Below, piece by piece: positions 19,620-27,893 of a stretch of 64,000 nt of DNA. The notes under the pieces are model-generated. The model made no database searches. It was not told where the DNA came from and worked only from the letters and a program-made list of their open reading frames with translations. Each line of letters starts with the position of its first letter. The stretch's first letter is position 1. Source of the DNA: DASUBV01 sp036510065. GTDB lineage: Bacteria; Actinomycetota; Actinomycetes; Streptosporangiales; Streptosporangiaceae. Location: positions 1-64,000 of the forward strand of contig DATCEO010000163.1 of the NCBI GenBank assembly GCA_036510065.1. The letters run 5' to 3'. The position numbers were made by a program, and so were the translations under genes.

Positions 19620-21767
19620 ATGTCCGTCCACATCGGGCCCGTGCCGCCCGAAGACCGGCTGATGCCCCGCTCGCCACGAGGCGATGTGCGGGGCCGTTAC
19701 CGAGGTCTTTCTCGTGCCTACTCTAAGTATCTCTTTGACTACGCACAGGAGTTCCTAGGCGACGAGAGAGCTGCCACCGATGTCGTCCAGGCCGCCCTGG
19801 CCGCTGCTCCTGCTCATTCCGGCCAGGCACGATCGGGCCCCGAGCAAGGCGGGCACGGCGAGGCCGATGGAGCAGGCGCCGATCAGCCCGGCGCCGACGG
19901 CGCCATCCGGCCGTGGCTCTACGCCGCCGTCCGCCGCGACTGCGTAGCCAGGCGGGCCGACCGGGCCCGGGCCGCCACGGCTGGCGATGTCAACGGGTCC
20001 GTTAATTCTGGTCTGTTCGCCGGCGGTGCCCACCGCACCGGCTCGTCCGCTCATGGCTCATCGGCCACCGGCAGCGCGCGGGCGCAGGAGGCGGTGGCCG
20101 AGGCCCTGACCGCCGAGTTCGCCTCGTCGGATCTCGATGCCGAGGACCGCCGTCGGCACGTGCTGGTCGTGCGGCAGGTGCTGGGCGGCCTCGACGACTC
20201 CGACGTCGAGATCCTCAGCCTGTCCGTGCGCCACGGGCTGGCCGAGGACGACCTGAGTACCGTGTTCGCGATCCCGCTCCGGCGCGCCCACGCGCAGCTG
20301 TCCGCGGCCACCGAGAAGTTTGTGCAGCTGGCCGAGACGACCGTGCTGCTGTCGGCGGGCTGGTCGGGGTGCAAGAAGCTCGACCGGCTGGTCGGCGGCA
20401 CCTACCCGTCCGCGCCCGACGAGCACCTGTGCCGGCGGGTGACCCGGCACAGCAAGTCGTGCGGGACCTGCGGACCGATCGTGGCCACCCGCGGGTTCGG
20501 ACCTGAGCTGCTCAGCATCCTGCCCATCCCGGACCTGCCACCCGCCGTGGCCAGGCGGCTGGACAGGGCGCCGGGCCCCGACCCCGCGCCGGAGGCGGCT
20601 CCTGGCGCGGCGCTGTCAGGCGCGCCAGTGCCAGGGCCGCCGCTGTCAGGCCCGGAGCAGCCGGGCCCGGAGATGTCAGGCCCGCCGCTGTCAGGCCCAG
20701 AGCAGCCGGGCCCGGAGCTGTCAGGCCCGCCGCAGCCAGGCCGGCGGCGACCCGGCACCGGGCGCGCCACCGCTGGTCTGCCCCCCTTCCCGCCTGCCCC
20801 TGACCCGGCCACGGCCAGCCTTCCCGGGCTCCCTGCCGCGCCGGCCCGCACGGACATCTGGGCCCGCACCGAGTCAGTGCCACACGGCGGGCCTGGTGCC
20901 GGTGGTCCTGGTGCCGGTGGTCCTGGTGCCGGTGGTCCTGGTGCCGGTGGTCCTGGTGCCGGTGGTCCTGCTGCCGGGCTCCTGGGTCCTGGTGTCGGCT
21001 CCCGGCGCCGAGGTGACCCCGGTCAGGGCGGCCCTGTCCAGGCCAGCTCTGTCCAGGCCAGCCCGGATCAGATCAGGCCAGATCAGCCCGGCCCTGGTCA
21101 GCCCGGCGCCCGTGGCCAGGGCCGTCACGGTCTCGCTGGCGATGCCCCCGAACTCGAGGGCACAGCCCTGGTGGGTCTCCTCGCTAACGGTCACGGTGAT
21201 GACGCGGGCCCGGACGCTGGCGACGGTGCCGATGGCCAGGCGGGCGACGACGATGGTCACCGGCCGGGCCGGGCTGGCACCGCTCACCGGCGGCCACGGG
21301 ACGAGCCGTGGCTCACCCCGGTGCGCGCCGGGGTGCTCGCCGCTGCGGCGGTGGTGGTCATCGTGGGCGGCGCGGTGACGGCCAGCAAGCTTCTTTCCGG
21401 CTCTCCCGGAGGTTCCGGCGTGCCATCGGCGCAGAACACGAGTTCGGCGCCGGGCTCGCAGCCGAGCGGGACCGCCCCCGGCTCGTCAGGGACCACGGCT
21501 CACGCCAGGTCATCCGGCAAGAGCAGCTCGACGTCGCGGCCGAGCAACGGCATCTTTCCCGGCCAGAGCTACTATCCGTCCAGCTCGGCGACCGCGACGT
21601 CAGGGTCAACGTCCACGTCGCCGAAGCCCAAGCCCTCGTCACCGAAGCCCAAGCCGTCGTCGCCGAGGCCGAAGCCATCGTCGTCGTCGCCGAAGCCCAA
21701 GCCCTCGTCTTCGTCTCCGTCCCCGACTCCGACGGCCACGTCCCCCAGCCCAACGGCGACCCCCTAG
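19620..21767 (+). CDS. ECF-like sigma factor fused to a ZAS-type zinc motif, membrane anchor and Ser/Pro tail
   Basis: A 715-residue multidomain protein. A sigma-2-like segment lies near residues 26-60 (YSKYLFDYAQEFLGDERAATDVV), with a sigma-4-like segment near 172-228 (LDDSDVEILSLSVRHGLAEDDL). An anti-sigma-type zinc motif then reads C271-x5-HSKSCGTC, i.e. His277, Cys281 and Cys284 (the Hx3Cx2C of ZAS domains). A long Pro/Gly-rich linker with perfect repeats follows to about residue 560. One transmembrane helix lies near 570-592, and the low-complexity tail is full of SPKPKPSS repeats, presumably outside the cell. The layout resembles actinobacterial ECF groups with fused regulatory C-termini. 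It probably acts as a membrane-held sigma factor or sensor released by a signal. The ATG at 19620 has a good ribosome site; the frame opens 26 codons earlier. Confidence 0.75.
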   Translation: MSVHIGPVPPEDRLMPRSPRGDVRGRYRGLSRAYSKYLFDYAQEFLGDERAATDVVQAALAAAPAHSGQARSGPEQGGHGEADGAGADQPGADGAIRPWLYAAVRRDCVARRADRARAATAGDVNGSVNSGLFAGGAHRTGSSAHGSSATGSARAQEAVAEALTAEFASSDLDAEDRRRHVLVVRQVLGGLDDSDVEILSLSVRHGLAEDDLSTVFAIPLRRAHAQLSAATEKFVQLAETTVLLSAGWSGCKKLDRLVGGTYPSAPDEHLCRRVTRHSKSCGTCGPIVATRGFGPELLSILPIPDLPPAVARRLDRAPGPDPAPEAAPGAALSGAPVPGPPLSGPEQPGPEMSGPPLSGPEQPGPELSGPPQPGRRRPGTGRATAGLPPFPPAPDPATASLPGLPAAPARTDIWARTESVPHGGPGAGGPGAGGPGAGGPGAGGPGAGGPAAGLLGPGVGSRRRGDPGQGGPVQASSVQASPDQIRPDQPGPGQPGARGQGRHGLAGDAPELEGTALVGLLANGHGDDAGPDAGDGADGQAGDDDGHRPGRAGTAHRRPRDEPWLTPVRAGVLAAAAVVVIVGGAVTASKLLSGSPGGSGVPSAQNTSSAPGSQPSGTAPGSSGTTAHARSSGKSSSTSRPSNGIFPGQSYYPSSSATATSGSTSTSPKPKPSSPKPKPSSPRPKPSSSSPKPKPSSSSPSPTPTATSPSPTATP
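20634..20723 (+). repeat. Two 45-bp tandem repeats in the linker of the sigma-like gene
   Basis: Two near-identical units encode GPPLSGPEQPGPE(M/L)S, followed by a partial third copy (GPPQPG). The unit is a multiple of three, so copy number can change without breaking the frame. Confidence 0.75.
20892..20966 (+). repeat. Five perfect 15-bp tandem repeats (PGAGG)
   Basis: CCTGGTGCCGGTGGT is repeated five times without a mismatch and is followed by a degenerate sixth copy. It encodes a flexible PGAGG spacer between the zinc motif and the membrane helix. Perfect identity suggests recent slippage. Confidence 0.9.
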
Positions 21768-21973
21768 CGAAGGCGCCGGCGGCTGCCTCGGCGCGCTAGG
21801 AGGCCACCGGCAGAACCAGTGACGCGGTGATCGCCCGGAGTGTCAGCCTGGCGGCTAGCGGAGTTTGAACTACGTTGGTCGAAGTGCCAGGTGATGTCTG
21901 GCTTGCCAGACGGGAGGAGTCATGTCCGTTACCCGAGGCGTTGCCAGCATCCTCCGGGAAGGAATTAACTGAG

Positions 21974-22189
21974 GTGGCCTTTCTCAGGACTCTTTTCAGC
22001 ACAACTGGTGTGCTGATTGTTGCCTACATCGTGGTTGGCGTCTTTGTCAATACCAGCTCTCCGCACCTGCCGACATCGGCGGGCAGCGTGTCGCTGTTCC
22101 ATAGCTGGGTGCAGTATTTCATCTCGATCTTCCTCTGGCCGCTCAGCTTCTGGACGCCCACCTTCACCGTGGGTAAGTGGCACCCCTGA
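21974..22189 (+). CDS. Small membrane protein of unknown function
   Basis: A 71-residue protein with two hydrophobic segments: LFSTTGVLIVAYIVVGVFV near the N-terminus and WVQYFISIFLWPLSFWTPTF near the C-terminus. A short Ser/Pro-rich loop joins them. The GTG at 21974 is preceded by GGGAAGGAA at a suitable distance. I know no function for such proteins, though two-helix proteins of this style are common in actinomycetes. It stands alone, 206 bp after the sigma-like gene. Confidence 0.65.
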   Translation: MAFLRTLFSTTGVLIVAYIVVGVFVNTSSPHLPTSAGSVSLFHSWVQYFISIFLWPLSFWTPTFTVGKWHP

Positions 22190-22204
22190 TCGAGCAGCGG
22201 CTGG

Positions 22205-22426
22205 CTATGGGAGCACGAGCGCCCTGAGCTTCGAGACGGTTTCCTGCGATGTTCGATGCAGTACCCCGTGCATGCCGACAGAGCGTGCCCCGGCTATGAA
22301 CTCCGGCACATCATCTACCATCATCACCTGGCTAGGGGGCAGGTCCAGGGCCTGGCAGGCAGAGGCCGAGCGCTGCGGCGATCCGTGCCCGGTACTGCGC
22401 TCGGTGAGCGCACCTGTCTCGATCTG
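22205..22426 (-). pseudogene. Remnant of a HAD-superfamily hydrolase
   Basis: The minus-strand frame ending with TAG at 22205-22207 encodes ALDLPPSQVMMVDDVPEF followed by IAGARSVGMHGVLHRTSQET. This is the C-terminal motif IV region of HAD-like phosphatases (hydrophobic strand, DD, then the AxxxGM helix). Upstream, similarity in this frame fades; a fragment in another frame (YRARIAAALGL) suggests a frameshift. No start codon and no motif I (DxDxT) were found. It is the 3' end of a decayed gene lying between the small membrane protein and the aldo/keto reductase. Confidence 0.65.
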
Positions 22427-22554
22427 CCCGGTCGGGGCCGCGGTTCTTATCGCCGCAGCGGCACGGCCGCCTGGGTTGCGCCCGTCATGGCCTGGTCCGG
22501 CAACCGGGCGGCTCGGGCCAACCCGAGGGAACCGGCAGTGGCAGACTCCTGTCC

Positions 22555-23631
22555 ATGACTTATGTGGCTGCGCCTGACCGTTATGAGCTGATGAATTACC
22601 GCCGCTGCGGGCGCAGCGGCATCGACCTGCCCGAGATGTCCCTCGGCCTGTGGCACAACTTCGGGAACGACACCCCGCTGGATACCCAGCGGTCGATCCT
22701 ATTGCGCGCGTTCGACCTGGGCATCACCCACTTCGACCTGGCCAACAACTACGGCGGCAGCACCCTGACCACGTCGGATGACCCTTTGGGAAGGCTGAAG
22801 TACGGGCCGCCGTACGGCAGCGCCGAGCAGAACTTCGGCACGATCATGCGCCAGGACCTACGGCCCTACCGCGACGAGGTGATCATCTCGACCAAGGCCG
22901 GCTACGACATGTGGCCCGGCCCCTACGGGGACCGCGGGTCTCGCAAGTACCTGCTGGCCAGCCTCGACCAGTCGCTGGGCCGGATGGGCCTGGACTACGT
23001 CGACATCTTCTACAGCCACCGGTTCGACCCGGACACCCCGCTCGAGGAGACCATGGGCGCGCTCCATACGGCGGTCCAGTCGGGGCGCGCCCTATACGCG
23101 GGTATCTCCTCGTATTCGGCCGAACGGACGGTCGAGGCAGCTCGGATACTCCGGGAGCTGGGCACGCCCCTGCTGATCCACCAGCCGTCCTACTCGATGC
23201 TGAACCGCTGGATCGAGGGCGGCCTGCTCGACGTGCTGGCCGCCGAAGGCGTGGGGTGCATTGCCTTCTCGCCGCTCGCGCAGGGGGTGCTCACCGGCAA
23301 GTACACCCAGGGCATCCCGGCCGGGTCGCGGGCGAGCCGGGACTCCTCGCTGTCCCGGGATCAGCTCAGCGAGCAGGTGCTCGGCCACGTCGCGGCGCTG
23401 GGCAAGATCGCCGAGCAGCGCGGCCAGTCGCTGGCCCAGCTCGCCCTGTCCTGGGCGCTGCGTGATCCGCGGGTGACCTCGGTGCTGATCGGGGCCAGCA
23501 GCGTCAAGCAGCTGGAGGAGAACGTCGCCGCCGCGAGCCGCAGCAGCTTCACCGATGCCGAGCTGGCCCAGATCGACCGGGACGCGGTGGACGCGGGCAT
23601 CAACATCTGGTCGGCCTCCAGCGAGCAGTAG
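22555..23631 (+). CDS. Aldo/keto reductase (YghZ/L-glyceraldehyde 3-phosphate reductase group)
   Basis: A 358-residue NADPH-dependent reductase. The catalytic tetrad is visible: Asp and Tyr in HFDLANNYGG, Lys in STKAGYDMWP and His in FYSHRFDP. The NADPH-binding loop near the C-terminus reads VLIGASSVKQLEEN. The extended YGGSTLTTSDDPLGRLKYGPP insertion region and the length fit the YghZ/Kv-beta-like subgroup, which reduces small aldehydes such as methylglyoxal. The start is the ATG at 22555, shortly after a GC-rich leader. The gene ends just before a strong bidirectional hairpin. Confidence 0.9.
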   Translation: MTYVAAPDRYELMNYRRCGRSGIDLPEMSLGLWHNFGNDTPLDTQRSILLRAFDLGITHFDLANNYGGSTLTTSDDPLGRLKYGPPYGSAEQNFGTIMRQDLRPYRDEVIISTKAGYDMWPGPYGDRGSRKYLLASLDQSLGRMGLDYVDIFYSHRFDPDTPLEETMGALHTAVQSGRALYAGISSYSAERTVEAARILRELGTPLLIHQPSYSMLNRWIEGGLLDVLAAEGVGCIAFSPLAQGVLTGKYTQGIPAGSRASRDSSLSRDQLSEQVLGHVAALGKIAEQRGQSLAQLALSWALRDPRVTSVLIGASSVKQLEENVAAASRSSFTDAELAQIDRDAVDAGINIWSASSEQ

Positions 23632-23637
23632 CGGGGT

Positions 23638-23676
23638 GCCGCGGCCGGCGCGGAGCGAGCTCCGGCCGGCCGCGGC
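23638..23676. terminator. Strong hairpin between convergent genes, probable bidirectional terminator
   Basis: GCCGCGGCCGG at 23638-23648 pairs perfectly with CCGGCCGCGGC at 23666-23676, and an inner GGAGC-GA-GCTCC extends the stem. It lies in the 57-bp gap between two convergent genes. There is no T tract, as is usual in GC-rich actinomycetes. Confidence 0.75.
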
Positions 23677-23688
23677 GCGCTACTGACC

Positions 23689-25182
23689 TCAGTTCTCCGG
23701 ATCGATGCCGTGCCAGGCGGGCACGCGCACGTGCCGGTGGCCTGGCGTGCCGCTGATGATCACCTTCCGCAGCGAGATGTCGTTGGCCGTCGTCACCTCG
23801 TGCAGGACGTGCTCGGGGTTGGCGATGATCTCGATGTAGTACGTGCCGTTGGGCAGCTTGGTGATGTCGAACGCCTGCCCGGCCTTGGACTGGTCGTAGG
23901 TGTCGCCCCAGCCCGTCGGCATCATCTCCTGCACCCACAGGGCCGTGGTCGAGCCGCACTGGCCGCCGAATCCGACGAAGCTCGGCACCCAGGTGGCGTG
24001 GGGCAGCAGGAGATCGACGGCATCCGTGGGGGCGATGCAGAAGCCGACCTTCGGGCTGCCCGCTGCGACCTTCCCGGCCGCGTTGAGCAGCTGGTACCGG
24101 GCGAACTGCTCGAAGTGCCAGTGGTTGTGGCCGGGCTGGGAGTCAAAGCCCATCGTGCCCGCCCGGACCCGGCCGATGATCCGCCCGTTCTTCCAGAAGT
24201 ACTGGTAGGCGCGCATGACGGGCGAGCCGGCGTGCCGGAAGCCCTCGACGTCCAGCGGTGAGCTTCCGCCGACCCAGACCGTGGCTGCGAAATTCAGGTA
24301 GTCAGCACGGCCCCGGTTGATGCTCGAGGTCGAGATTCCCCAGGACGGCAGCGCGACCAGGTCGGGCAGCGCCCCTGCGGGTGCCCGGCTCAGTGTCCGT
24401 ACCTGCGGCAGTGACGGGAGCGGCTGACTGGCCGCCAGGCCATGGTGCCGGAGCGCGCCACAGCAGTTCTGTCCCGTCACCACCTGCATGGTGACGGCCG
24501 CGCTGGCGTTGCGGGCCGGGATGTGGAGCAGCCTGGTGTAGGCGGGGAGGATGGTCTCGGTGACCCGGTAGGTGCCGAGGGCCAGGCTGGCTGTCACTTG
24601 CGTACTCTCGGTCGGGTCGGCCGCCCAGCCCCGCGCGAGGCCCCAGACCGCGCCGCGCGCGAAGGGATCACCGCCGTAACACTGCTGGGGGAACGGCGAG
24701 GTCAGCGCGCTGCTGGGGCCAGTGCGCTGCGGGTCGTAGGTATCGGGGCAGAAGGGGAGCTTGGCCGACGCCACGACCTGGCCGGCATGGTTGCGCACGG
24801 TCAGCCGCGCGAAGTCCCGCAGGCCGTTCCACCCGGCCACGGTCCAGTTCGGCAGCCGCCGTTCCCGCCTCGCTCTGCCGGTGCCGAGGACCTGCGTGGC
24901 CGTGACCGGCTGGGTGTAGCTGGCCCGCTGGACATTGATCCGGAGCGCGGACCCGAGCGAGGCGACCCAGATGCCGGGGTCCAGGAAGACCTGGGTCCCG
25001 AACCGCCCCGCCGTGATGACCTTCTGCGCCGGTATCAGCTTGATGGTCGGGCCGGACACCGCTGCCGCGGCTGGCGCCGTGGCGCCGAGGGCCGGCGAGC
25101 CCGTCGCGCCGGTAGCGAGGATTCCCGCCGCTGTCAGCAGCCCAGCTCCTAGAGCCGGAACGGCGTGACGGGTTCGTCTCAT
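23689..25182 (-). CDS. Secreted lysyl-oxidase-like protein
   Basis: A 497-residue exported protein. The ATG at 25182 gives a Sec signal peptide (MRRTRHAVPALGAGLLTAAG and on to GATAPAAAA), and an AGGAAGGAAG site precedes it. The C-terminal third carries the lysyl oxidase core: GHNHWHFEQFARYQLL, where the HxHWH histidines form the copper site, followed by FCIAPTDAVDL and NPEHVLHEVTTAND. Animal lysyl oxidases deaminate peptidyl lysine with a Lys-Tyr quinone; bacterial members are secreted and little studied. The N-terminal 250 residues look like a separate beta-rich region with paired Cys. Convergent with the reductase gene. Confidence 0.8.
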   Translation of the reverse strand: MRRTRHAVPALGAGLLTAAGILATGATGSPALGATAPAAAAVSGPTIKLIPAQKVITAGRFGTQVFLDPGIWVASLGSALRINVQRASYTQPVTATQVLGTGRARRERRLPNWTVAGWNGLRDFARLTVRNHAGQVVASAKLPFCPDTYDPQRTGPSSALTSPFPQQCYGGDPFARGAVWGLARGWAADPTESTQVTASLALGTYRVTETILPAYTRLLHIPARNASAAVTMQVVTGQNCCGALRHHGLAASQPLPSLPQVRTLSRAPAGALPDLVALPSWGISTSSINRGRADYLNFAATVWVGGSSPLDVEGFRHAGSPVMRAYQYFWKNGRIIGRVRAGTMGFDSQPGHNHWHFEQFARYQLLNAAGKVAAGSPKVGFCIAPTDAVDLLLPHATWVPSFVGFGGQCGSTTALWVQEMMPTGWGDTYDQSKAGQAFDITKLPNGTYYIEIIANPEHVLHEVTTANDISLRKVIISGTPGHRHVRVPAWHGIDPEN

Positions 25183-25312
25183 CGCAGACTTCCTTCCTGG
25201 ACCCATGTGCGGAATTTGCTGAGTTCAGCTCATAAGACGCGCAAAGGTAGCCAGGCGTTGCGTCAGAAATGGCCCGGGAATTCCTGACCGTAACCGGCCC
25301 GGCCGACCAGGT

Positions 25313-26092
25313 TCAGCGCCGCGGCAGCCGGTCGGCGCGCCAGCACCATGACCGCATCGGTACCTCGATCAGGCTGGCGCCGGGAAAGCGCTGTTCCAGT
25401 GCGGCCCTGGCGTGCGCCAGCGCGGCTTTTCGATCCCGCGGACTGGCCGTAATAACGCCGCTGTAGGTCCCCAGCAGGTCGACCAGGCTGGTCACGCTCA
25501 TCGTGAGCGTGAACCGAAAGGTCTGCGTCATGATGTCGCGCAGCGGCGCGCCCTCGGGCAGCGCGACCGCGTGCGTCCGGGGCCGGCGCCCGGCGTCCGG
25601 GGGGCCAGCGTCCGCGTCGGCCGCCGGCGGCCCCGGCCAGCGCAGCTCGCGCAGCCAGCCGACCTCACGGTCCCGGCTGGTCCAGAGCACGCCGAAGCGG
25701 CCGCCATCCCGCAGCACCCGCGTGACCTCGGGGACCGCCCGGTCGGGGTCCATCCAGTGCCACGCCGATGAGACGAGGACGGCGTCAGCGCTCGCGTCCG
25801 GGAGCGGGATCGCCTCGCCCGTGCCGGCGACGGCCTCGACGCCGGGCGAGCGGGCCCGCAGCACCGCCCGCATCCGCGGGTCTGGCTCGACCGCCACCAC
25901 CCGGGCGACCCGGCGGGCCAGGGCGCGGGTCAGCAGGCCGGTGCCCGCGCCGACGTCCACCGCGACCCGGCAGTCCGCCGGCAGCAGCCAGTCGAGCGCC
26001 GCATCGGGCGGCCCCGGCCGCAGCCGGTCGTAGTCATCCGCGATGGCGCCGAACGACATCGCTCGCTGGTCAGGGCTCGGCACAACCGACAC
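25313..26092 (-). CDS. Class I SAM-dependent methyltransferase
   Basis: A 259-residue methyltransferase of the UbiE/type 11 kind. Motif I is VDVGAGTGLLTRALA, the acidic residue at the end of strand 2 is in VVAVEPDP, and motif II/III are ASADAVLVSSAWHWMD and VLRDGGRFGVLW. The acceptor substrate is not evident. A second methyltransferase of similar design is at 45303-46082 on the same strand, sharing the W(M/T)D motif and a related C-terminal region, so the two may be paralogues. It is transcribed divergently from the MBL-fold hydrolase, with 82 bp between their starts. Confidence 0.85.
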   Translation of the reverse strand: MSVVPSPDQRAMSFGAIADDYDRLRPGPPDAALDWLLPADCRVAVDVGAGTGLLTRALARRVARVVAVEPDPRMRAVLRARSPGVEAVAGTGEAIPLPDASADAVLVSSAWHWMDPDRAVPEVTRVLRDGGRFGVLWTSRDREVGWLRELRWPGPPAADADAGPPDAGRRPRTHAVALPEGAPLRDIMTQTFRFTLTMSVTSLVDLLGTYSGVITASPRDRKAALAHARAALEQRFPGASLIEVPMRSWCWRADRLPRR

Positions 26093-26174
26093 CGTAGCCT
26101 GCCCGTAGCCTGCCCGCGCCGGCCTGGTTCAGGGACACTGATGTGACCCGTCCCCGCGCCGAGAGCTGGTCGCA

Positions 26175-27128
26175 GTGAGTTCTAGCCCGCAGGCCGCCGC
26201 GTTGCCCGCCCCGCCGCGAGTCGAGGAGGTCAGCGACGGGGTCTATGCCTACATCCAGCCCGACGGGACCTGGTGGATCAACAACAGCGGCTTCCTGGCG
26301 GGCCGGACGCGGGTGACCGCCGTGGACGCCTGCGCCACGGAGGCCAGGACCCGCGCCTTCCTGGCGGCCATCGCGCAGACGGCAGGCCAGCCGGTGCGGA
26401 CGCTGATCAATACTCACCACCATGGCGACCACACGCACGGCAACTACCTGTTCGGCGAGGCGACGATCGTCGCCCATGAGCGCTGCCGGGAGGAGATCGT
26501 CAACGCCGGGCAGGCCGGCCTGGCCCTGATCGCCGCCAGCGGCGTCTGGACCGAGGTGGACTGGGGCGCGATCGAGGTCGCGCCGCCGTTCCTGACCTTC
26601 ACCGACCGGGTCAGTGTGTACGCGGATGACCTCCGCTGCGAGGTCAGCTATGTGGGCACGCCGGCGCACACGACCAATGACGCCGTGGTCTGGATTCCCG
26701 ACCGGGGCGTGCTCTTCTCCGGGGACCTGCTGTTCAACGGCGGCACGCCATTCCTGCTGATGGGATCGGTGACCGGTGCCATCACGGCCGTTACCGCGCT
26801 GAAGGCCCTGGGCGCGCGCACCATCGTTCCGGGGCACGGCCCCGTCTGCGGGCCGTCGGTCATCGACGACGTGGTCGACTACCTGAACTTCGTCCTGGCC
26901 GTGGCCACCGAGGGATCGGCGGCCGGCCTGTCCGCGCTCGACGCTGCGCGGGAGGCCGATCTCGGCGCGTTCGCGGAGCTGACCGATTCCGAGCGGCTGG
27001 TCGGCAACCTGCATCGCGCCTACGCCGAGCTGGCCGGCGCCCCGCCGGGAGCGCCGATCGACCTGGCCGCCGCGCTGGGGGACATGATCGCCTTCAACGG
27101 CGGCCGGCCGCTGACCTGCCTGGCCTGA
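26175..27128 (+). CDS. MBL-fold metallo-hydrolase
   Basis: A 317-residue metallo-beta-lactamase-fold enzyme. The metal site is NTHHHGDHTHGNYLF (HxHxDH), with further ligands in GTPAHTTND, FSGDLLFNGG (Asp) and VPGHGPVCG (His). The WWINNSGFLAG start and the C-terminal helical region match members of the QPS/alkyl-sulfatase-like branch acting on small esters or thioesters. No substrate can be assigned. The start is GTG at 26175. It converges on the BI-1 gene 22 bp away. Confidence 0.85.
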   Translation: MSSSPQAAALPAPPRVEEVSDGVYAYIQPDGTWWINNSGFLAGRTRVTAVDACATEARTRAFLAAIAQTAGQPVRTLINTHHHGDHTHGNYLFGEATIVAHERCREEIVNAGQAGLALIAASGVWTEVDWGAIEVAPPFLTFTDRVSVYADDLRCEVSYVGTPAHTTNDAVVWIPDRGVLFSGDLLFNGGTPFLLMGSVTGAITAVTALKALGARTIVPGHGPVCGPSVIDDVVDYLNFVLAVATEGSAAGLSALDAAREADLGAFAELTDSERLVGNLHRAYAELAGAPPGAPIDLAAALGDMIAFNGGRPLTCLA

Positions 27129-27150
27129 GCGGGGCGTCGCGCTCGGCGGG

Positions 27151-27822
27151 CTAGTTGCTGCGGGAGAAGATCCGCAGGAAGAACAGGAACACGTTGAGGG
27201 CATCCAGGAAGATCGACGCGGCGATGAGCGGTGCGGAGTCCATGTTCCGGCCGCGCCGCAGCCGCTGGAAGTCGAACATGGTCAGGCCCGCGAAGATGAC
27301 CAGGCCCAGGATGGAGTAGATCAGCGAGCCGCCCGGTATGCGGACGAAGATCGCCGCGATGCCGAAGATGATCAGGGCCAGCAGCGCCCAGAAGCAGACG
27401 CGCCCCAGCGCCGACAGGTCGCGCCTGGTCGCGTAGCCGGCCGCGCCGAACCCCGCGATGAACAGCGCCGTGGCGCCCCCGGCCTGCCAGAGCACCTGCG
27501 GGTTGGTGCTGGCGTAGTAGGCCAGGGTCGGCGCCATGGCCACCCCGATCAGCAGGCCGAAGGCCAGCAGCAGCCCGGTACTCAGCCCGGCCGACCGGCG
27601 CACTGCGAAGTTCATGGCGATCAGGCAGATGAAGGCCGCGATGAAGGCCACGAAGGCCACCCCGTGGCTCAGGTTCCGGCCCAGGTAGCTGCCCAGCGCG
27701 AAGAACCCGGCCGTGGCGGCGACGTACCACATCACCTGGCCGAACAGGGTGTGCGTGCGATCTGCGGCTGTCGCCCCGAAGGAGCGGTAGCTGAGCGAGG
27801 GATCCATCACATCATTGTGCAT
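27151..27822 (-). CDS. Bax inhibitor-1/YccA family membrane protein
   Basis: A 223-residue integral membrane protein with seven predicted helices. Family signatures are the N-terminal HTLFGQVMWYVAATAGFF and the C-terminal LTMFDFQRLRRG, LIAASIFLDALNVFLFFLR. BI-1 proteins behave as pH-sensitive calcium leak channels in some bacteria (BsYetJ); the role in actinomycetes is unproven. The ATG at 27822 or the one five codons later could serve as start. It is monocistronic and convergent with the MBL gene. Confidence 0.9.
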   Translation of the reverse strand: MHNDVMDPSLSYRSFGATAADRTHTLFGQVMWYVAATAGFFALGSYLGRNLSHGVAFVAFIAAFICLIAMNFAVRRSAGLSTGLLLAFGLLIGVAMAPTLAYYASTNPQVLWQAGGATALFIAGFGAAGYATRRDLSALGRVCFWALLALIIFGIAAIFVRIPGGSLIYSILGLVIFAGLTMFDFQRLRRGRNMDSAPLIAASIFLDALNVFLFFLRIFSRSN

Positions 27823-27893
27823 CGCCGCTGATAACGTCGCGCGGCCAGCGCCCGGCGACCGTTATCCCGGCCGGTGGCTAAAGCGGCGGGCAG

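Noticed and set aside
21973..22183. Minus-strand frame opposite the small membrane protein
   Set aside because: The plus-strand frame has a ribosome site and two clean hydrophobic helices; the minus frame is charged and without features.
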